Shown here: positions 46,529 to 63,429 of the stretch, in pieces
Position numbering within the stretch: position 1 is the stretch's first letter
Layout: each line of letters begins with the position of its first letter
NCBI GenBank assembly: GCA_036674765.1
Contig: JARVKI010000058.1
Coordinates: forward strand, 186,001-250,000
Reading direction: 5' to 3'
Length of the DNA: 64,000 bases
Source: Seiridium cupressi
Lineage: Eukaryota > Ascomycota > Sordariomycetes > Amphisphaeriales > Sporocadaceae
Notes under the pieces: model-generated
Told to the model about the DNA's origin: nothing
The model's input: only the letters and a program-made list of their open reading frames with translations
Databases searched by the model: none
Made by a program: the position numbers and the translations under genes

Positions 46529-46915
46529 AAGGATATATGGATAGATAACTGCCTATACATGCGTTTCTCTTTTGCATTGTGCCTCAACTGTGCGAACATA
46601 ACTATAACTGTTTTGGTTTTCCACTCGAACCGGCTTCCTACCTATTTTCTTCTCGGTCCATACGTCCCAGCCAAAAGTATACCTGTATTCGGCCTTGGCA
46701 ATTTTCAAGAGTCCTTTTGCATTAAATTGTTCAAATTCCCGTCAGTCCAATACGGCTTGTGACTTAGTAAGTGATCAGTTGGGAGTATTTACAGCCAGTG
46801 GTCAACGTGAAGTCTAGGAGGATTCAATCTAAATTTGATATCATGCGGACCACTGGCCACTAGTGTACATGGGGCCTTTGAAGACGTAACTGGATTCCGT
46901 ATACTCCTCTAAATG

Positions 46916-49900
46916 TTATGATGCCTGCTGTGTTGCTGTCTTGCCACCTCTATAGGCCCTTCCTCTACCTCTTGTACTCGTACCTGCCGCGCCTGTGGGT
47001 TCAGTCGTTGGCGCCATCGACTGGTCTTTACTGAGCCCATTTCTCTGCTTTCCGCCACGTCCTCGTCGGCCGCCGCTGTGCTTCTTTTCATCTTTGCTCT
47101 TATCACGATTTTGCCGTCGTGATTCTTCGTCCTGAATTCGGCGAGACTCTGCGTCCCACCACTCCTGAAACGCCTGTTCTTGTTGTATCTCTTCCAGATT
47201 ACGCTTAGCCACTGCTTCTTTCACACTTTGTTGCTCGCGCTCCTGCAAGCCAATAATGTCGGCTAGACCTAGTCCGGTCATGGAGTCGGATTGCTTCTGT
47301 GGTTTCCGAATGTATGACTTGGAGTGTGGCACCAGAGGTTTATGGTCTGACCGAGGAGGTTGGGCTGGTGATGATTGAGGGGGCGTGGACTTTGCAGGAT
47401 TTGAACCACTGTCAGCTCGACTAGGAATTCCACGAGGAGTGGCAGACCCAGACCGATTTTGCCCAGAGAACCTTGTGTCGGGAGAAGCAGCTCGTCGTGG
47501 TATGGGCACACTAGATGCCTCTGCTACAACGAGCGGCTTAGCACCTGGTGGTGCAAGACTGGACTTCGCATCAGGGTTGAGCACGTTCGTGATGGAGGTC
47601 TTTGGAATATTTGGCGTAGCTTGCCACGGTGAGGCCTTCTTGTCGCCAACTGGTATCCACGCAGCCTGGGATTTCTGAGCAGACAGGGCTTCCTGCTTAG
47701 CAACCTCATCTGCTTGTTGCTGCAGGAACTTCTTCCTTTCCTTCTGTGACATTTTCTGTGGTGTCAGCTTAGCAGCCTGGTTCTTCTGCGCCGCTATTCC
47801 AGCGGTAAGAGCAGACTGAGTTGGTTTGGACTCTGCCATGATATCTTTGAGATCCAATCGTGTTGTTGACAATGCTGCGGGGGCCCAAGGGCTGGTTCCT
47901 TGAGATGTACGCCTCAGCTCATTTGCTCCATTGGCTGTTGTACCACTGGGCATGATGTTTCCTGCCGAAGAGCTTGCTATAGACATATATGAAGTCGCAA
48001 CTTGTTTACCTTTTGAATCATTCCATGTTTCCTCTAAGGACGGAAGCTGATCAAGTTCGCCTTTTAGGGAAGGATCAAGCGGACGCGGTGAAGGCGACGG
48101 ACTTCCCATGCTTGTCTCTTCTTCATCCATGTCGAAAATCAGTTCTGCCCTAGAATTCTTTGGCCTCAGGCTAGGACTGAAGGGTTCATTTCGACCTGGT
48201 TTCGATTTGCGGCGAGTTTTCTCAAGCAATGGCGACGCGGCGGTGTCATCCAGGCTGCCGAACTTCGTCTTGAACGAAGACGACAGTTTCTTTTCGTCAT
48301 CCTTCGGATTGAATTTGTAAGCCATTGCCTTGACACGAGTCTGCCTTTCTTCTTCAATATCCTCTACAAGTGCCGGATACCGCTCGTGCAGGAGCAGGTC
48401 GCTCCGTCCGCTTTTCGCAAATGGACATCTTGCGAGCTGGTTATCCCTCACAACTTGATCAAGCTCAAGCATCAAGTCTTCATCAAGATTGTCAAGGAGA
48501 CTAATAGAGGTTAGTATCGTAAGGAACCATAAGACGCAAACTCGTGGCTTCCAGGTGCTTGGACGCAGGGAGCGCGGGGGATCGGTGAAAAGAAGAAACC
48601 TACTGGTTCTCAAGCATCGTTTCCATCTGAAGGCAAATATATTCGAGACCAACATCCTTGAACTCCGTGACCGAACAGGGGCTCATAAGATTCAAAAGAG
48701 TAGAGATATTTCGGTTGGTCACTTTAGTATAGTCAGCAGTAGCGCACAAAAAGTAGTGGCCGGCAATGCTCACCAAAGCGGCCGAGAACATGTTGGCAAA
48801 TTTGAGAAAGGCGGTCAAGCATCAGTTCATTAGCGATGGACATGACGTCCATCACAAGTTCCGAGAAGTCATCGATACTGTCAGCGACCACTTCATCGAA
48901 TAGCTCTTGGCCAACATCCGCATATATGTGCTGTAGAACATAGTGGAATGCCTCCGGGTCCAAATGGCCTAGATCGATGGGGGTCTTCTCAGAAGCGTCC
49001 TGACCAGCACGACGGCTGGCCAACCACATGCCACCAGAGCGACCATTGAAGAGACCTTCGAACCAGGGACACCTCTGGCAAAGTAGGGTGCTATGAACTG
49101 GGATCTCGTCACCGTCCAATTCCAGTAAAGCATCTCCGTCTTCGAAGAAAGCAGGATCCTCAATTGCTTTCCTAAAGTCTTGGTCCATCGATCGTGCAGG
49201 CGTGCTTTGTATCCTGACGTAATGCTCTAGTTTGGTCATTCCAAGTTTGGCGGCAACATTCATCAAATCCGTACGAACTTGACGATATCGGTACGCTAAA
49301 GGCGGAGACTGGCGTGTGAAATTCCACGCAGGAATCACTCTGTCGGCGTACGAAAAGACCACAAGGTTCAGCAGAGCGATTAGGTCAATGCTGGCAAACT
49401 CGATGACGGTGAGGCCGTTCGACTCCGACACTGACAGCAGGTCGGGGATTCCATAGCTGCCAGTCTCACGAAACCTTTGAAGTCCAGCGCGTAATATAGG
49501 ACTTCGCGCTGCCAGCACCCAGGAGTGAACCGGGATTTGTAGCTCTCGTGTCGAGCTTGTGCAAACCACCAGACCTGTGCTCTCATGCTTGAAGCTCCAA
49601 CCTCGCAAATGAGCTGCCAAGTCTTCTTCAAGATCTGTGCAAGTCAATACCTCATAGCCCAGGCTGTCGACCCGTCCTTTCAGAACTTCGGGATTCTGAA
49701 ATTGCCAAGTATCCTTGTTCTCACGAAGTCTGGGGTTGGCTGCTTTGAAACCACGCAAAGCACATAGGGGGGCGAGGTCATGCCACAGGCTTTGGTCATC
49801 AACTTCAATTTGCTCTCGTGTGACGTCACAATCCTTACGGATTGCAGCGTAAGCACCAAACATGGAACTTCGAACGCCCACAATGCCAGTGATATATGGG

Positions 49901-51843
49901 ACACGTTGAAATTTGAAATCCTTTCGTTTCTTGTCCGCACTTTCGAGAAATTTAGCGTCTTTTGCTTTGATGCGTTTGACCCGGCGCCAAACAGCCCCGG
50001 ACTGCGTGGACACCATAATTGTGCCGTTTTCACCGATAGTGACAGACTTGGCACCATCTTTTCGTGAGTTCCAGATGAGTTGTGGAGTAGTCACAGCATC
50101 TTTTATTTTGGCCGGATTTGTCGTTGATGTAGCTTGCAAGCCGCCTTCAGCCTTGTGGTTCAATGCCATGGTGAAGAGATCGCCACTGCCGGTCAACGCT
50201 GCAATCGTCTCCCCGCCAGAAGTGATGGCGTGAATCTCACGACGACCGGGGTCATACCGAGCAGACATGGAGAATTTGCCAGATCTTTGAAGTGGAGAGT
50301 TGGTGAAGCCATCATAGAAGGGGAATTTGATCATGTTGTAACCATAGTTGGTGAAGACACATACAGTACGATCTTCGAAAAGAACGGTCGTCGCCCTATC
50401 GATGGCGGAGACCATGATAATCGACGAATGAGTCGACAACAAAGACGCACCGACCCTTCTCGGAGCGGACTGGACCTCTAGTGAGCGGGAGTCTGCGTCC
50501 ATTAGAGCTAGCTGCCCGGCATTCTTGCCCCAGCAGTAAAGGGCAGAGCCAGTATGGGCAACGGAGTGGATGGCGGAAGCGGCGATCCCGACAATAACCT
50601 CCTTTTTCAAGGGGCCAAAGACTTGGCGAGGAGTCGTGCTGACCGGTTCTTCATCTGGTTTCATCGGAGGTGGAAGTGCGTATCCCAGCTGCGAAACACT
50701 GTTGGAGCCCCAAGTCCAAAGTTCCCCGTTGCTGGTAATTGCCATGGAGTGGTTCAGGCCCAGAGCAACGTGAGTGACTCTCTTATCGAGCAGGCCACCC
50801 TGCACGGGCTTGAAGGTGAATTGGGTGTTCTCGTCCCCAAGACCCAAGCGGCCACCGCGCCCAACACCGCAAACGTAAAGATTCGAGATTGGATCGGTCG
50901 TTAGAATTGCCGTGTGTAGTTTAGTCATCAATACATCTTGGACCACCAGAGGCCGATTCTGGACCAGTGCAGGAATTTCAACTAAATCAGGCGAGTATGA
51001 GTCCTCCATGCTCCGTTCTTTCTTCCTCTGCTCAGTGAATTTGTCCTGAAAGTACTGAATGAGATGGTCTGGACGTTTCAGATAGACACGCTCTGGGTAC
51101 TGGCGGTCATCTTCGTCGCCGAGACCCAATGACAAGTTCTTGTTACTTCCGAAAGTGAAAACTTCTTCGCCAAGGCCATGCATCTTGGTTGTATGCACGC
51201 CGAATTCATCAGTACCACCTGCGTCCTCACTACTAGAGTCATCCTCGGACCCGGCGTCATCTTCCGCCATCCTCAGCTGGCGGAGCGCGATAGACGCGTT
51301 GTAGACATCAAAAGGACTATTCCCTTCATGGTCCTTCGTTTTGATGAGCTGGCCGACCTTGGTCGTGGTATTGAGAGCCAACGACTCGGTCAGGTCCCTG
51401 CGTTCCTTCTCCAAAAGCAACCTTGCGACGGAAATATTGCCATTGTAAAGCGCTCGATGAAGGGCATTCCAGCCGCTTTCCAGGTCTTGCGCATAGAGAT
51501 CGATCACTGGGTGGGCAAGAAGCGCCTCGACAAAGGCTATCGCGTTCGGTGAAGTCGAGGAGGCTGCCCGCAGCAGAATCGTCAGACCAGCATGGTCACG
51601 GCCGTTGATCTCTGCTTTCGAGAGGCCGCTGGCGCCATGCGCAGAGACCTTGCGCGGCTTCGCGCTGACTCGTGGCGAATGACCGAATGCGCCGGGGCTC
51701 CCTACTCCTTGGCCTGGGCTCTTTGCGGGATATGGACTGTGGGAATGACCGGCCGGAGCCAGTAGCCGACAAAACCTGTCGACATCATTTTCCCAGTAGT
51801 ATTTCCAGAGTAGATGACTCATGTGTGGAGGAGGTGTGTCCAA
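46916..51843 (-). CDS. Ankyrin-RCC1-BTB protein (inhibitor of Bruton tyrosine kinase-like)
   Basis: One large gene, not two. Exons 51843-48774, 48721-48604 and 48500-46916 give 1590 residues. Domain order: short helical N-terminus with YYWENDVDRFCRLL; ankyrin repeats (about 78-180); seven-bladed RCC1-type propeller (about 225-600, with GVGRGGRLGLGDE and SNGELWTWGSNSVSQLG); two BTB/POZ segments (about 740 and 900-1010, with IPVHSWVLAARSP and IPVHSTLLCQRCPWFEGLF); BACK-like helices spanning the introns (ENHLLDNLDEDLM joins exons 2 and 3); and a 500-residue Ser/Lys/Gln-rich tail ending in an RG-rich stretch. The layout matches animal IBtk, a Cullin-3 adaptor, so a ubiquitin-ligase substrate-receptor role is inferred. 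The small middle exon (118 bases) confirms the join. Confidence 0.88.
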
Positions 51844-53365
51844 AGCACTTCAAATAGCACCTCGCTGGAGCCTCGAAAATCGGGCTACGGCTTGTTTAAA
51901 GGTGCAAGGATGAAGCGCTTCCGACTGAAGGGGGTTTGTCCAGGGAGAATCCACTGGATGTTGCGATGCGATGGTGTCCTATATGTCGAGGCGTCGCAAC
52001 TCGATACTGGTGACGGGCCTGCGGGCGGAGCAAAGGAGATAAGCGTCGGATGTACAGTTGAGTATGCGCTGAGGACAGATGAGCCCCTGGTTTTGGTTTG
52101 GAATCAGTTTGCGGCTGCCGGGAACGTCGGAGAGGTCTGTTGAGAGGCGTGAACTGTATGCTGACTGCAGGTTGGTCTGACAGAGGGGTCAATGGTGAGA
52201 GAGCAAGTGGGATAGACGAGGACTTGGTGTCGTAATTGAAGCTGTCGCCTCTGTGCGCGTCCGGGGCCCTTGGTGCCAAGATACGGGCGATCTAGGGTAG
52301 TTATCTAGCCAATAGGAGCGCTTGCCAAAGCCATGGGGTGCATTCCAACGTCCTCAAGGCTCGCAGCTGGTTAGACTTTTCACTTCCGAGTAACATGCTT
52401 TCTTTACTCTTCTAATCCCCTCACAGACTCAATGCGGTTCTAAGTATTGAACAGAATGGAACAGCTGATGGTCTCGTAGTCAACGTGTCTCGGTCGCTTT
52501 GTTCCTCGGGTGCTTGAATGGCTTCACATGCTCAAGGATATTGAGACATAGAACCCCACTGGCCTCTGCACAGGCGCCTGCAGGACATACTAACGATTGT
52601 GGGGGAAGAAGCTCCATCCGCTCGCATGGGCACGCCAGTGAATTTGCAGCCAGCAGCCAGCAGCCAGAAGACGAGTAGGATTTGTTCCCGTGTTGAGGCT
52701 TCTGCTTTGATCTGCGGCCTCCCAGCTGGGATTCACTTGGTTCAACAAGGAACCTCAATCCTTCTGGTGCTCCGTGAAGAAGTGTTTGTGCTTGGCTTTT
52801 CTCTGCAAGTTGATCGAGCAGCATTAGGCTGGGGATTGAATGCGACGTACGTCGAGTCTTCTACGCGTTCGGTTATCACCCTAAAGAGGTAATCTGTATG
52901 ACAAATTTTGAGCTTCGTTATACTCAAATTCACCCTTCGCATGGATGATATCATGAATGCTTGCTATAGCGTGAATAAATAGCTTGTCCTCATAAGGCCT
53001 TGTACCCATTGATTCCATGTTTGGTTATGTTCAATAGCAGATGCCCGCCACTCACAAGCGTCGCAATCCAATTCACTTCACTTTACAAGCTTGGGCCAGC
53101 CAGGGCCAGTGCGTGCTAGCAGGTACAACCGTAACTAAGCCAGGGCGTCTTTTGATCCGATACCGCGGAGCTTGTGGGGATAGCGGCGGCTCGACTTGGG
53201 TTACGCAACCGCAACTTCGAAAATCAATTGAGCTCAACTCAGCCCTCCACTCCACCGAACCGTCCGACGACCAAGGTGCCTGCGCCAGTTCCATCCCACT
53301 CGCCGCTGCATTCATCGCGCCCGCCAAGCTCTAACACGTCCTCACAGATCTGACAACCAGCCAAT
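51844..53365. other. Divergent intergenic region
   Basis: 1.5 kb between the divergent starts of the ankyrin-RCC1-BTB gene (-) and the mitochondrial carrier gene (+). No gene supported. A short AGCCAGC tandem lies at about 52650-52668. Confidence 0.5.
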
Positions 53366-54829
53366 ATGTCGGACCCAAAGCCCCTTCCGTTCATATACCA
53401 GTTCGCCGCTGGTGGGTGCGCCCCAACACCGCTCGCGTGATCATGCCATGCTAACGAGAAAACTGCAGGCGCGGTTGCTGGTGTTTCTGAGGTCAGTGGC
53501 CAGCGTCGCGACCGCGACCGCCTTGGAGCCAATTAGCTAATACCTGACTTCTCTGCAGATTCTGGTTATGTGAGTCGACAGCGCACTCTTGCCTGTGGCT
53601 GTGTTTGGACTGACCGGTTGAACCAGGTACCCGCTTGACGTTGTCAAGACTCGCGTGTTTGTTCCCCTCCGCACCCGAGCCGACGCCCCAGAGACTCATG
53701 ATCATATAGACAACTTCAGACCGGTACAGGATCGGGCGCCGACCACTACAATGGCATGGTGGACTGTTTCAAGAAGATCGTGCGCAATGAGGGGTAAGAG
53801 CCGCGGCAATTGCCAGAAGGAACATCTGCTTACATGGCCGGAATAGTGCCTCAAGACTCTACAGAGGCATCACGGCCCCCATCTTGATGGAGGCACCGAA
53901 GCGAGCCACCAAATTCGCTGCCAATGACTCGTGGGGCAAGTTCTATCGGGAGGCTTTTGGCATTGCCAAGATGAACCAGAGTCTGTCTATTCTGACCGGT
54001 GCATCCGCGGGTGCTACCGAGGCTTTCGTGGTCGTCCCTTTCGAGCTCGGTATGTCGAAATCACCAATTTTCCAATGTTGCGCAGAATTGGTGTACAGAT
54101 CATTTACAACGTCGAACCTGTACAGGGTCTGACCAGTGGTTGGCTAACGTCTACTAGTCAAGATTCGTCTCCAGAACAAGGCCTCCGCTTCTCTTTATAG
54201 TGGACCCTTGGATGTTGTCAAGAAGACAATTGCCAACGAGGGTGTCTTCGCCCTGTACAACGGCCTAGAGAGCACACTCTGGAGGCATATCCTCTGGAAC
54301 GCTGGTTACTTCGGAGTCATCTTCCAGGTTCGCTCACTACTACCCAAGGCACAAACCAAGCAGGGCCAGATCTCCAACGATATTATTGCCGGGTCGATTG
54401 GTGGTACTGTTGGTACTATTCTCAACACTCCCATGGATGTTGTCAAGTACGTTGTTTCCGCTGTTCTCTGGTGACACTGCATTAGATACCGTCCCCTCCT
54501 GTCAAGCCGTCCCTTGTTATAAGCGACTCGTGTGCTAACATTGCCTCCTTAGATCGCGAATTCAGAACAGCCCCAAGGTTGCTGGTAGTGTACCCAAGTA
54601 CAACTGGGCCTGGCCTGCTGTTATGACGGTGGCAAAGGAGGAAGGTTTCGCCGCATTGTACAAGGGTTTCTTGCCCAAGGTGCTGAGACTCGGACCCGGT
54701 GGAGGTATTCTGCTCGTCGTTTACACTGGCGTCATGGTAAGTCATCCCAGTTGCCTGCAGCTCAACGGAAATCGATTCTAACTTGTACTGCAGGATTTCT
54801 TCCGTAAGATGAGAGAGGGGTCTGCTTAA
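53366..54829 (+). CDS. ODC1: Mitochondrial 2-oxodicarboxylate carrier
   Basis: Inner-membrane antiporter of the SLC25 family exchanging 2-oxoadipate/2-oxoglutarate, used in lysine metabolism and nitrogen assimilation. Nine exons: 53366-53411, 53469-53491, 53559-53569 (11 bases), 53627-53656, 53710-53793, 53847-54049, 54158-54446, 54553-54736 and 54794-54829; 301 residues. The three carrier repeats have signatures YPLDVVKTR, PFELVKIRLQ and TPMDVVKSRIQ. The substrate region includes APKRATKFAAND and LESTLWRHILWNAGYFG, distinctive of Odc1. Intron density is far above that of its neighbours, and four introns cluster in the first 300 bases. The donor of intron 4 is GTTTGT, which is needed to obtain TRVQLQTGTG. 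Confidence 0.94.
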
Positions 54830-55326
54830 GCTAGCACTTTCATACTCTCGATACCCTCACCTAGACGGCGGTGTATATGTAAGCTCCTTCCGGCCTATAG
54901 AAGTAAATTCAGACAGTCCGAAACTTTGGAACCCCGTCAATGCCTGTAGTCGTGCTTGCATCCAACGTGAGGGTCAGTTGAAACCATTGAAGAAAGCCGC
55001 GCAATGAGGCTTCATCAAGCCAGGGTGGCTGTAAGCGTCTCAACTGAGACTCTCCTCAAAGCCTTGCTACAATCATGAAAAGCTATGCTCTTGATGTGAG
55101 AAACATGGCCTTTGCGGTATAGTTGTAACCGAGTTGCGTCACTGCTCCGCTTCGTGATTTATCCAGCCCTTTTACCCGGCAGCTTTTTCTGCACTCTCCA
55201 AGGAGGTGCGGGGGCTGTGGGGAATTGGAGAAGTATACAAATAACACGATCCTAGGTCGGCTCCAAAAGAAATCCCAATTGGTGGCCGTGTCTCAGATAG
55301 ACCTGAGGCGGGTACTGCTCGCAAGA
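54830..55326. other. Intergenic between carrier and GH43
   Basis: About 500 bases, no gene seen. The right part should hold the GH43 promoter. Confidence 0.5.
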
Positions 55327-60891
<5,565 letters not shown>

Positions 60892-61395
60892 TCTGCAGGC
60901 TCGAGAAAGTATAGGGTTAGTTCCGTTGAAATAATCACGTATGCCTTTCTTTGAGCTCTATGACGGGGAGCCTGTCACAAACATGATGATGAACCGCGTG
61001 TGTAAATAGATGAGAGCTCAGTTGGTCCATTCAAGTTGACCAATTCTGGGAGCTAAGTGATTGTGAATAAAGTCATGATTGTGGTTATCAACATTAATGC
61101 TAGAAAGTACATGTTTGAACTGCTAGATCTTGTGCCAACAATAGCCCCGTCGTTGTGACGATTTTCAGTGAGCCAGAACACTTTGGCATTATTGAACGCA
61201 CAAGCGATGATTCTTGATCAAACAAAATATCAACGTGACTCAACTCTATCGCACCTGCCTTCCTCCGACCATCAACCCTTCCCAAACACTAGTGGACTTG
61301 TCTTAGGATATTACACAACCCGAGCCATTACCACGGAACCAAGAAAGACCAAGCACATACTTTTTCGAGCTCTTCATCCATCCACCAACCCAATA
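60892..61395. other. Intergenic between sulfatase and amidoligase
   Basis: About 500 bases with no separate gene. The amidoligase frame stays open upstream to 61168, but that stretch has no family similarity and is taken as leader. Confidence 0.5.
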
Positions 61396-62610
61396 ATGGC
61401 TCATTTGGACGAAGCGATCATCACCTTTGATGATAGCAAAGGGCCCTTGACATTTGGGATCGAACTGGAGTTCCTTGTCCCTGCTTTGAAACCAGGGCAA
61501 GAAGACAAGAATCCAATGGACCTTCGACCTCTGTTTCGAGTTGAGGATCACGACCCTTGCGAGTATCGCGACGAACTCGACGAATTCATCCTGCCAACGC
61601 TGAAGGACATCAAAAGCATCAAGATACGAGAAGAGGCTATGGATAAGTTCGTCCCTCCTCACGACAACGTCCCCCGATATGACGTTTGGCGTCTCATCAA
61701 TGACATCTCTGCTAAGGCCGGCGATGAACCAAAGTATAATGCATACGAATGGGTGGGAAAGGAAGTAACATCCGAAGTCCTGAGAGCCAACGATCCCGGT
61801 TATGCAGAGAAGATCACAGACATGTGCCGCGCTATTCGCAACTGCCGCGTTCATCTCAATGCCAGTACAGGCGTCCACGTGCACGTCGGTCGCGGTGATG
61901 ACGGCTTCACACTGAAGACTGTGAAGTTCTCTACCCTGATTTGGCTCGTGGATACTCAACTACTGTCCCTTCATCACCCGTCCCGCTGGGACAACAAGCA
62001 CTGCCAATCCATTCGCAAGATGTCACAGCTTGCCAGCTACACAAAAGAGCGAAGCAACTTTGAGGACCTAGAGACGTACAATGCCGAAGGTTTGACAGAG
62101 ATGGAAGAGAGTGTCCCAAGCAACATAGCAAGCTTCCTGGTGGAGAAACTCAGTCGCATCTGGGCCGCAAAAGACTTGGAAGAATTAGCCAACCTAATGG
62201 GCAACAGAACTGATCCAACATCACGAAATCCTATGCGTTCTGCCATCCGAGGCACGGTCGGGTTTCGTAGGTTCCTGCCCGCCGGCAAGACTGGAGGAAA
62301 TATCAACACGCTGGAGTTTCGACAGATGGCCGGATCTCTGGATCCGGACCACATTATGTGTTGGATCAAAGTCTGTGTTGCATTGGTTGACTTCGCCAGA
62401 CTGTCGGATTCCCACACGTATCGCTCTGTTGTTGGGAATGTTGCCAGACAAGGTTTTAGGTATACGAGTTCGGACCTCCTCAGAGACTGTGGATTGGAGG
62501 ATGAGATCACATACTGGGAACAGAGAGTCAGCCTTTACAAATCTGGCAGCAATCACGCACTAGAACTGTACGAGGGAGCTGAGCACGAGTTGTTTGTGCC
62601 TCCCATTTGA
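61396..62610 (+). CDS. Amidoligase_2 family protein
   Basis: Single exon, 404 residues. It belongs to the amidoligase group of the glutamine-synthetase/gamma-glutamylcysteine-ligase fold, enzymes expected to form an amide or peptide bond with ATP. Key features are the metal-binding FGIELEFLVP near residue 20 (E-x-E), STGVHVHVGRGDDG at about 157-170 (H-x-H-x-G), a basic RGTVGFRRFLPAGK stretch and NTLEFRQMAGSLD at about 303-315. The start at 61396 lies directly before the domain; an in-frame upstream ATG (61168) would add 76 unsupported residues. The natural substrate of fungal members is unknown to me. No peptide precursor or partner (ATP-grasp, GAT-II amidase) lies adjacent, though these often accompany bacterial members. 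Confidence 0.86.
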   Translation: MAHLDEAIITFDDSKGPLTFGIELEFLVPALKPGQEDKNPMDLRPLFRVEDHDPCEYRDELDEFILPTLKDIKSIKIREEAMDKFVPPHDNVPRYDVWRLINDISAKAGDEPKYNAYEWVGKEVTSEVLRANDPGYAEKITDMCRAIRNCRVHLNASTGVHVHVGRGDDGFTLKTVKFSTLIWLVDTQLLSLHHPSRWDNKHCQSIRKMSQLASYTKERSNFEDLETYNAEGLTEMEESVPSNIASFLVEKLSRIWAAKDLEELANLMGNRTDPTSRNPMRSAIRGTVGFRRFLPAGKTGGNINTLEFRQMAGSLDPDHIMCWIKVCVALVDFARLSDSHTYRSVVGNVARQGFRYTSSDLLRDCGLEDEITYWEQRVSLYKSGSNHALELYEGAEHELFVPPI

Positions 62611-62916
62611 TTGAGACGTACACAGGTCAGTGTTGTGGAAGACTCGCATAATCGCCACTTCTTGACGCAGGGCAACCGCACTGGTTAGTAGATAGCGTAT
62701 TCCAGAAGAGCTAGAGTTTAGTGGGTTCTTTCTAGATAAATGTTAATTTTTCATTTACCTTCTGCGTTCCAATATCCCTGAGCTTGGATTGTCCACAGTT
62801 CAACTAAGCTAGCGCAAAGGCTTTATAACTACGAGATCCGAGCTCACTTATGATAAGTTGATCATTACCATGCATGTCTACATGTTGTCCAAGCTTACCT
62901 TTCCAGCTTTATGATT
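62611..62916. other. Convergent intergenic spacer
   Basis: About 300 bases between the amidoligase stop (+) and the stop of the minus-strand hypothetical gene. AT-rich, presumably with both 3' ends. Confidence 0.45.
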
Positions 62917-63429
62917 TCAATCAACGCGATAATAGCGGGTACCAATTGCCGATCCAATAGCCGACTCAAGCTCCTCAGCCTCCTGCACCCAGTCTTCTCG
63001 AGGCCTTGCCGTCGGCCGGTGCCTTCTATCGCCGTGATAGCCCCAAGCAATCTCGTTGTTCCCTGGTAGCGACACTGGGAGATCTTCTACCTCTTCCTCG
63101 TGGTACCTCTGCTCTTCAACATCAGGACCACCTGCTTCAAGATCGTCGAATTCCTCGATATGCCTACGTGTTGCCTCACTGTCGTGGCTGGAACTTCTGG
63201 ACGACGATCCGGAACGACCTTCATTTTTCGGCGTCAGAGTATGGCTCTTATCCTCATTAGTTCTCTCGTGAAGTTCCACCCAATCCCGATCATCAACGTC
63301 GCATATCTCACCTTCAGCTTGGTGAAGTACTGGACCATCCTGCTGAAGCCGGGCGGTAGAGTGAGTTGCGCCCCTGCTGTTTCCCCTGACTGATTGGCCA
63401 TCTACATCTCCGGGTTTCTTGGTGTCCAT
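62917..63429 (-). CDS. Hypothetical acidic disordered protein
   Basis: Open frame of 170 residues from MDTKKPGDVDG (an in-frame ATG 30 codons further up, at 63519, is possible). Composition is Glu/Asp/Arg/Ser-rich with EEFDDLEAGG, a Ser-rich tract, and a short conserved-looking end, WVQEAEELESAIGSAIGTRYY. No domain or signal peptide is recognised. Protein-like composition supports a real gene, but upstream exons may be missing. Confidence 0.4.
   Translation of the reverse strand: MDTKKPGDVDGQSVRGNSRGATHSTARLQQDGPVLHQAEGEICDVDDRDWVELHERTNEDKSHTLTPKNEGRSGSSSRSSSHDSEATRRHIEEFDDLEAGGPDVEEQRYHEEEVEDLPVSLPGNNEIAWGYHGDRRHRPTARPREDWVQEAEELESAIGSAIGTRYYRVD

Larger units (their letters stand above)
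44749..46915. other. Intergenic with coding-like debris
   Basis: 2.2 kb. Two patches have protein-like composition but broken frames (45491-45913 plus and 46126-46528 minus; see separate entries). A perfect GGGCTCT/AGAGCCC hairpin lies near 46480-46498. Otherwise AT-rich, with no supported gene. Confidence 0.5.

Noticed and set aside
46916..48655. Separate gene for the C-terminal Lys/Ser-rich frame
   Set aside because: Two clean introns join it in frame to the ankyrin-RCC1-BTB frame, and the sum of exons is a multiple of three.
51896..52279. 127-codon minus-strand frame upstream of the ankyrin-RCC1-BTB gene
   Set aside because: Low-complexity, no domain, and located in the leader region of that gene.
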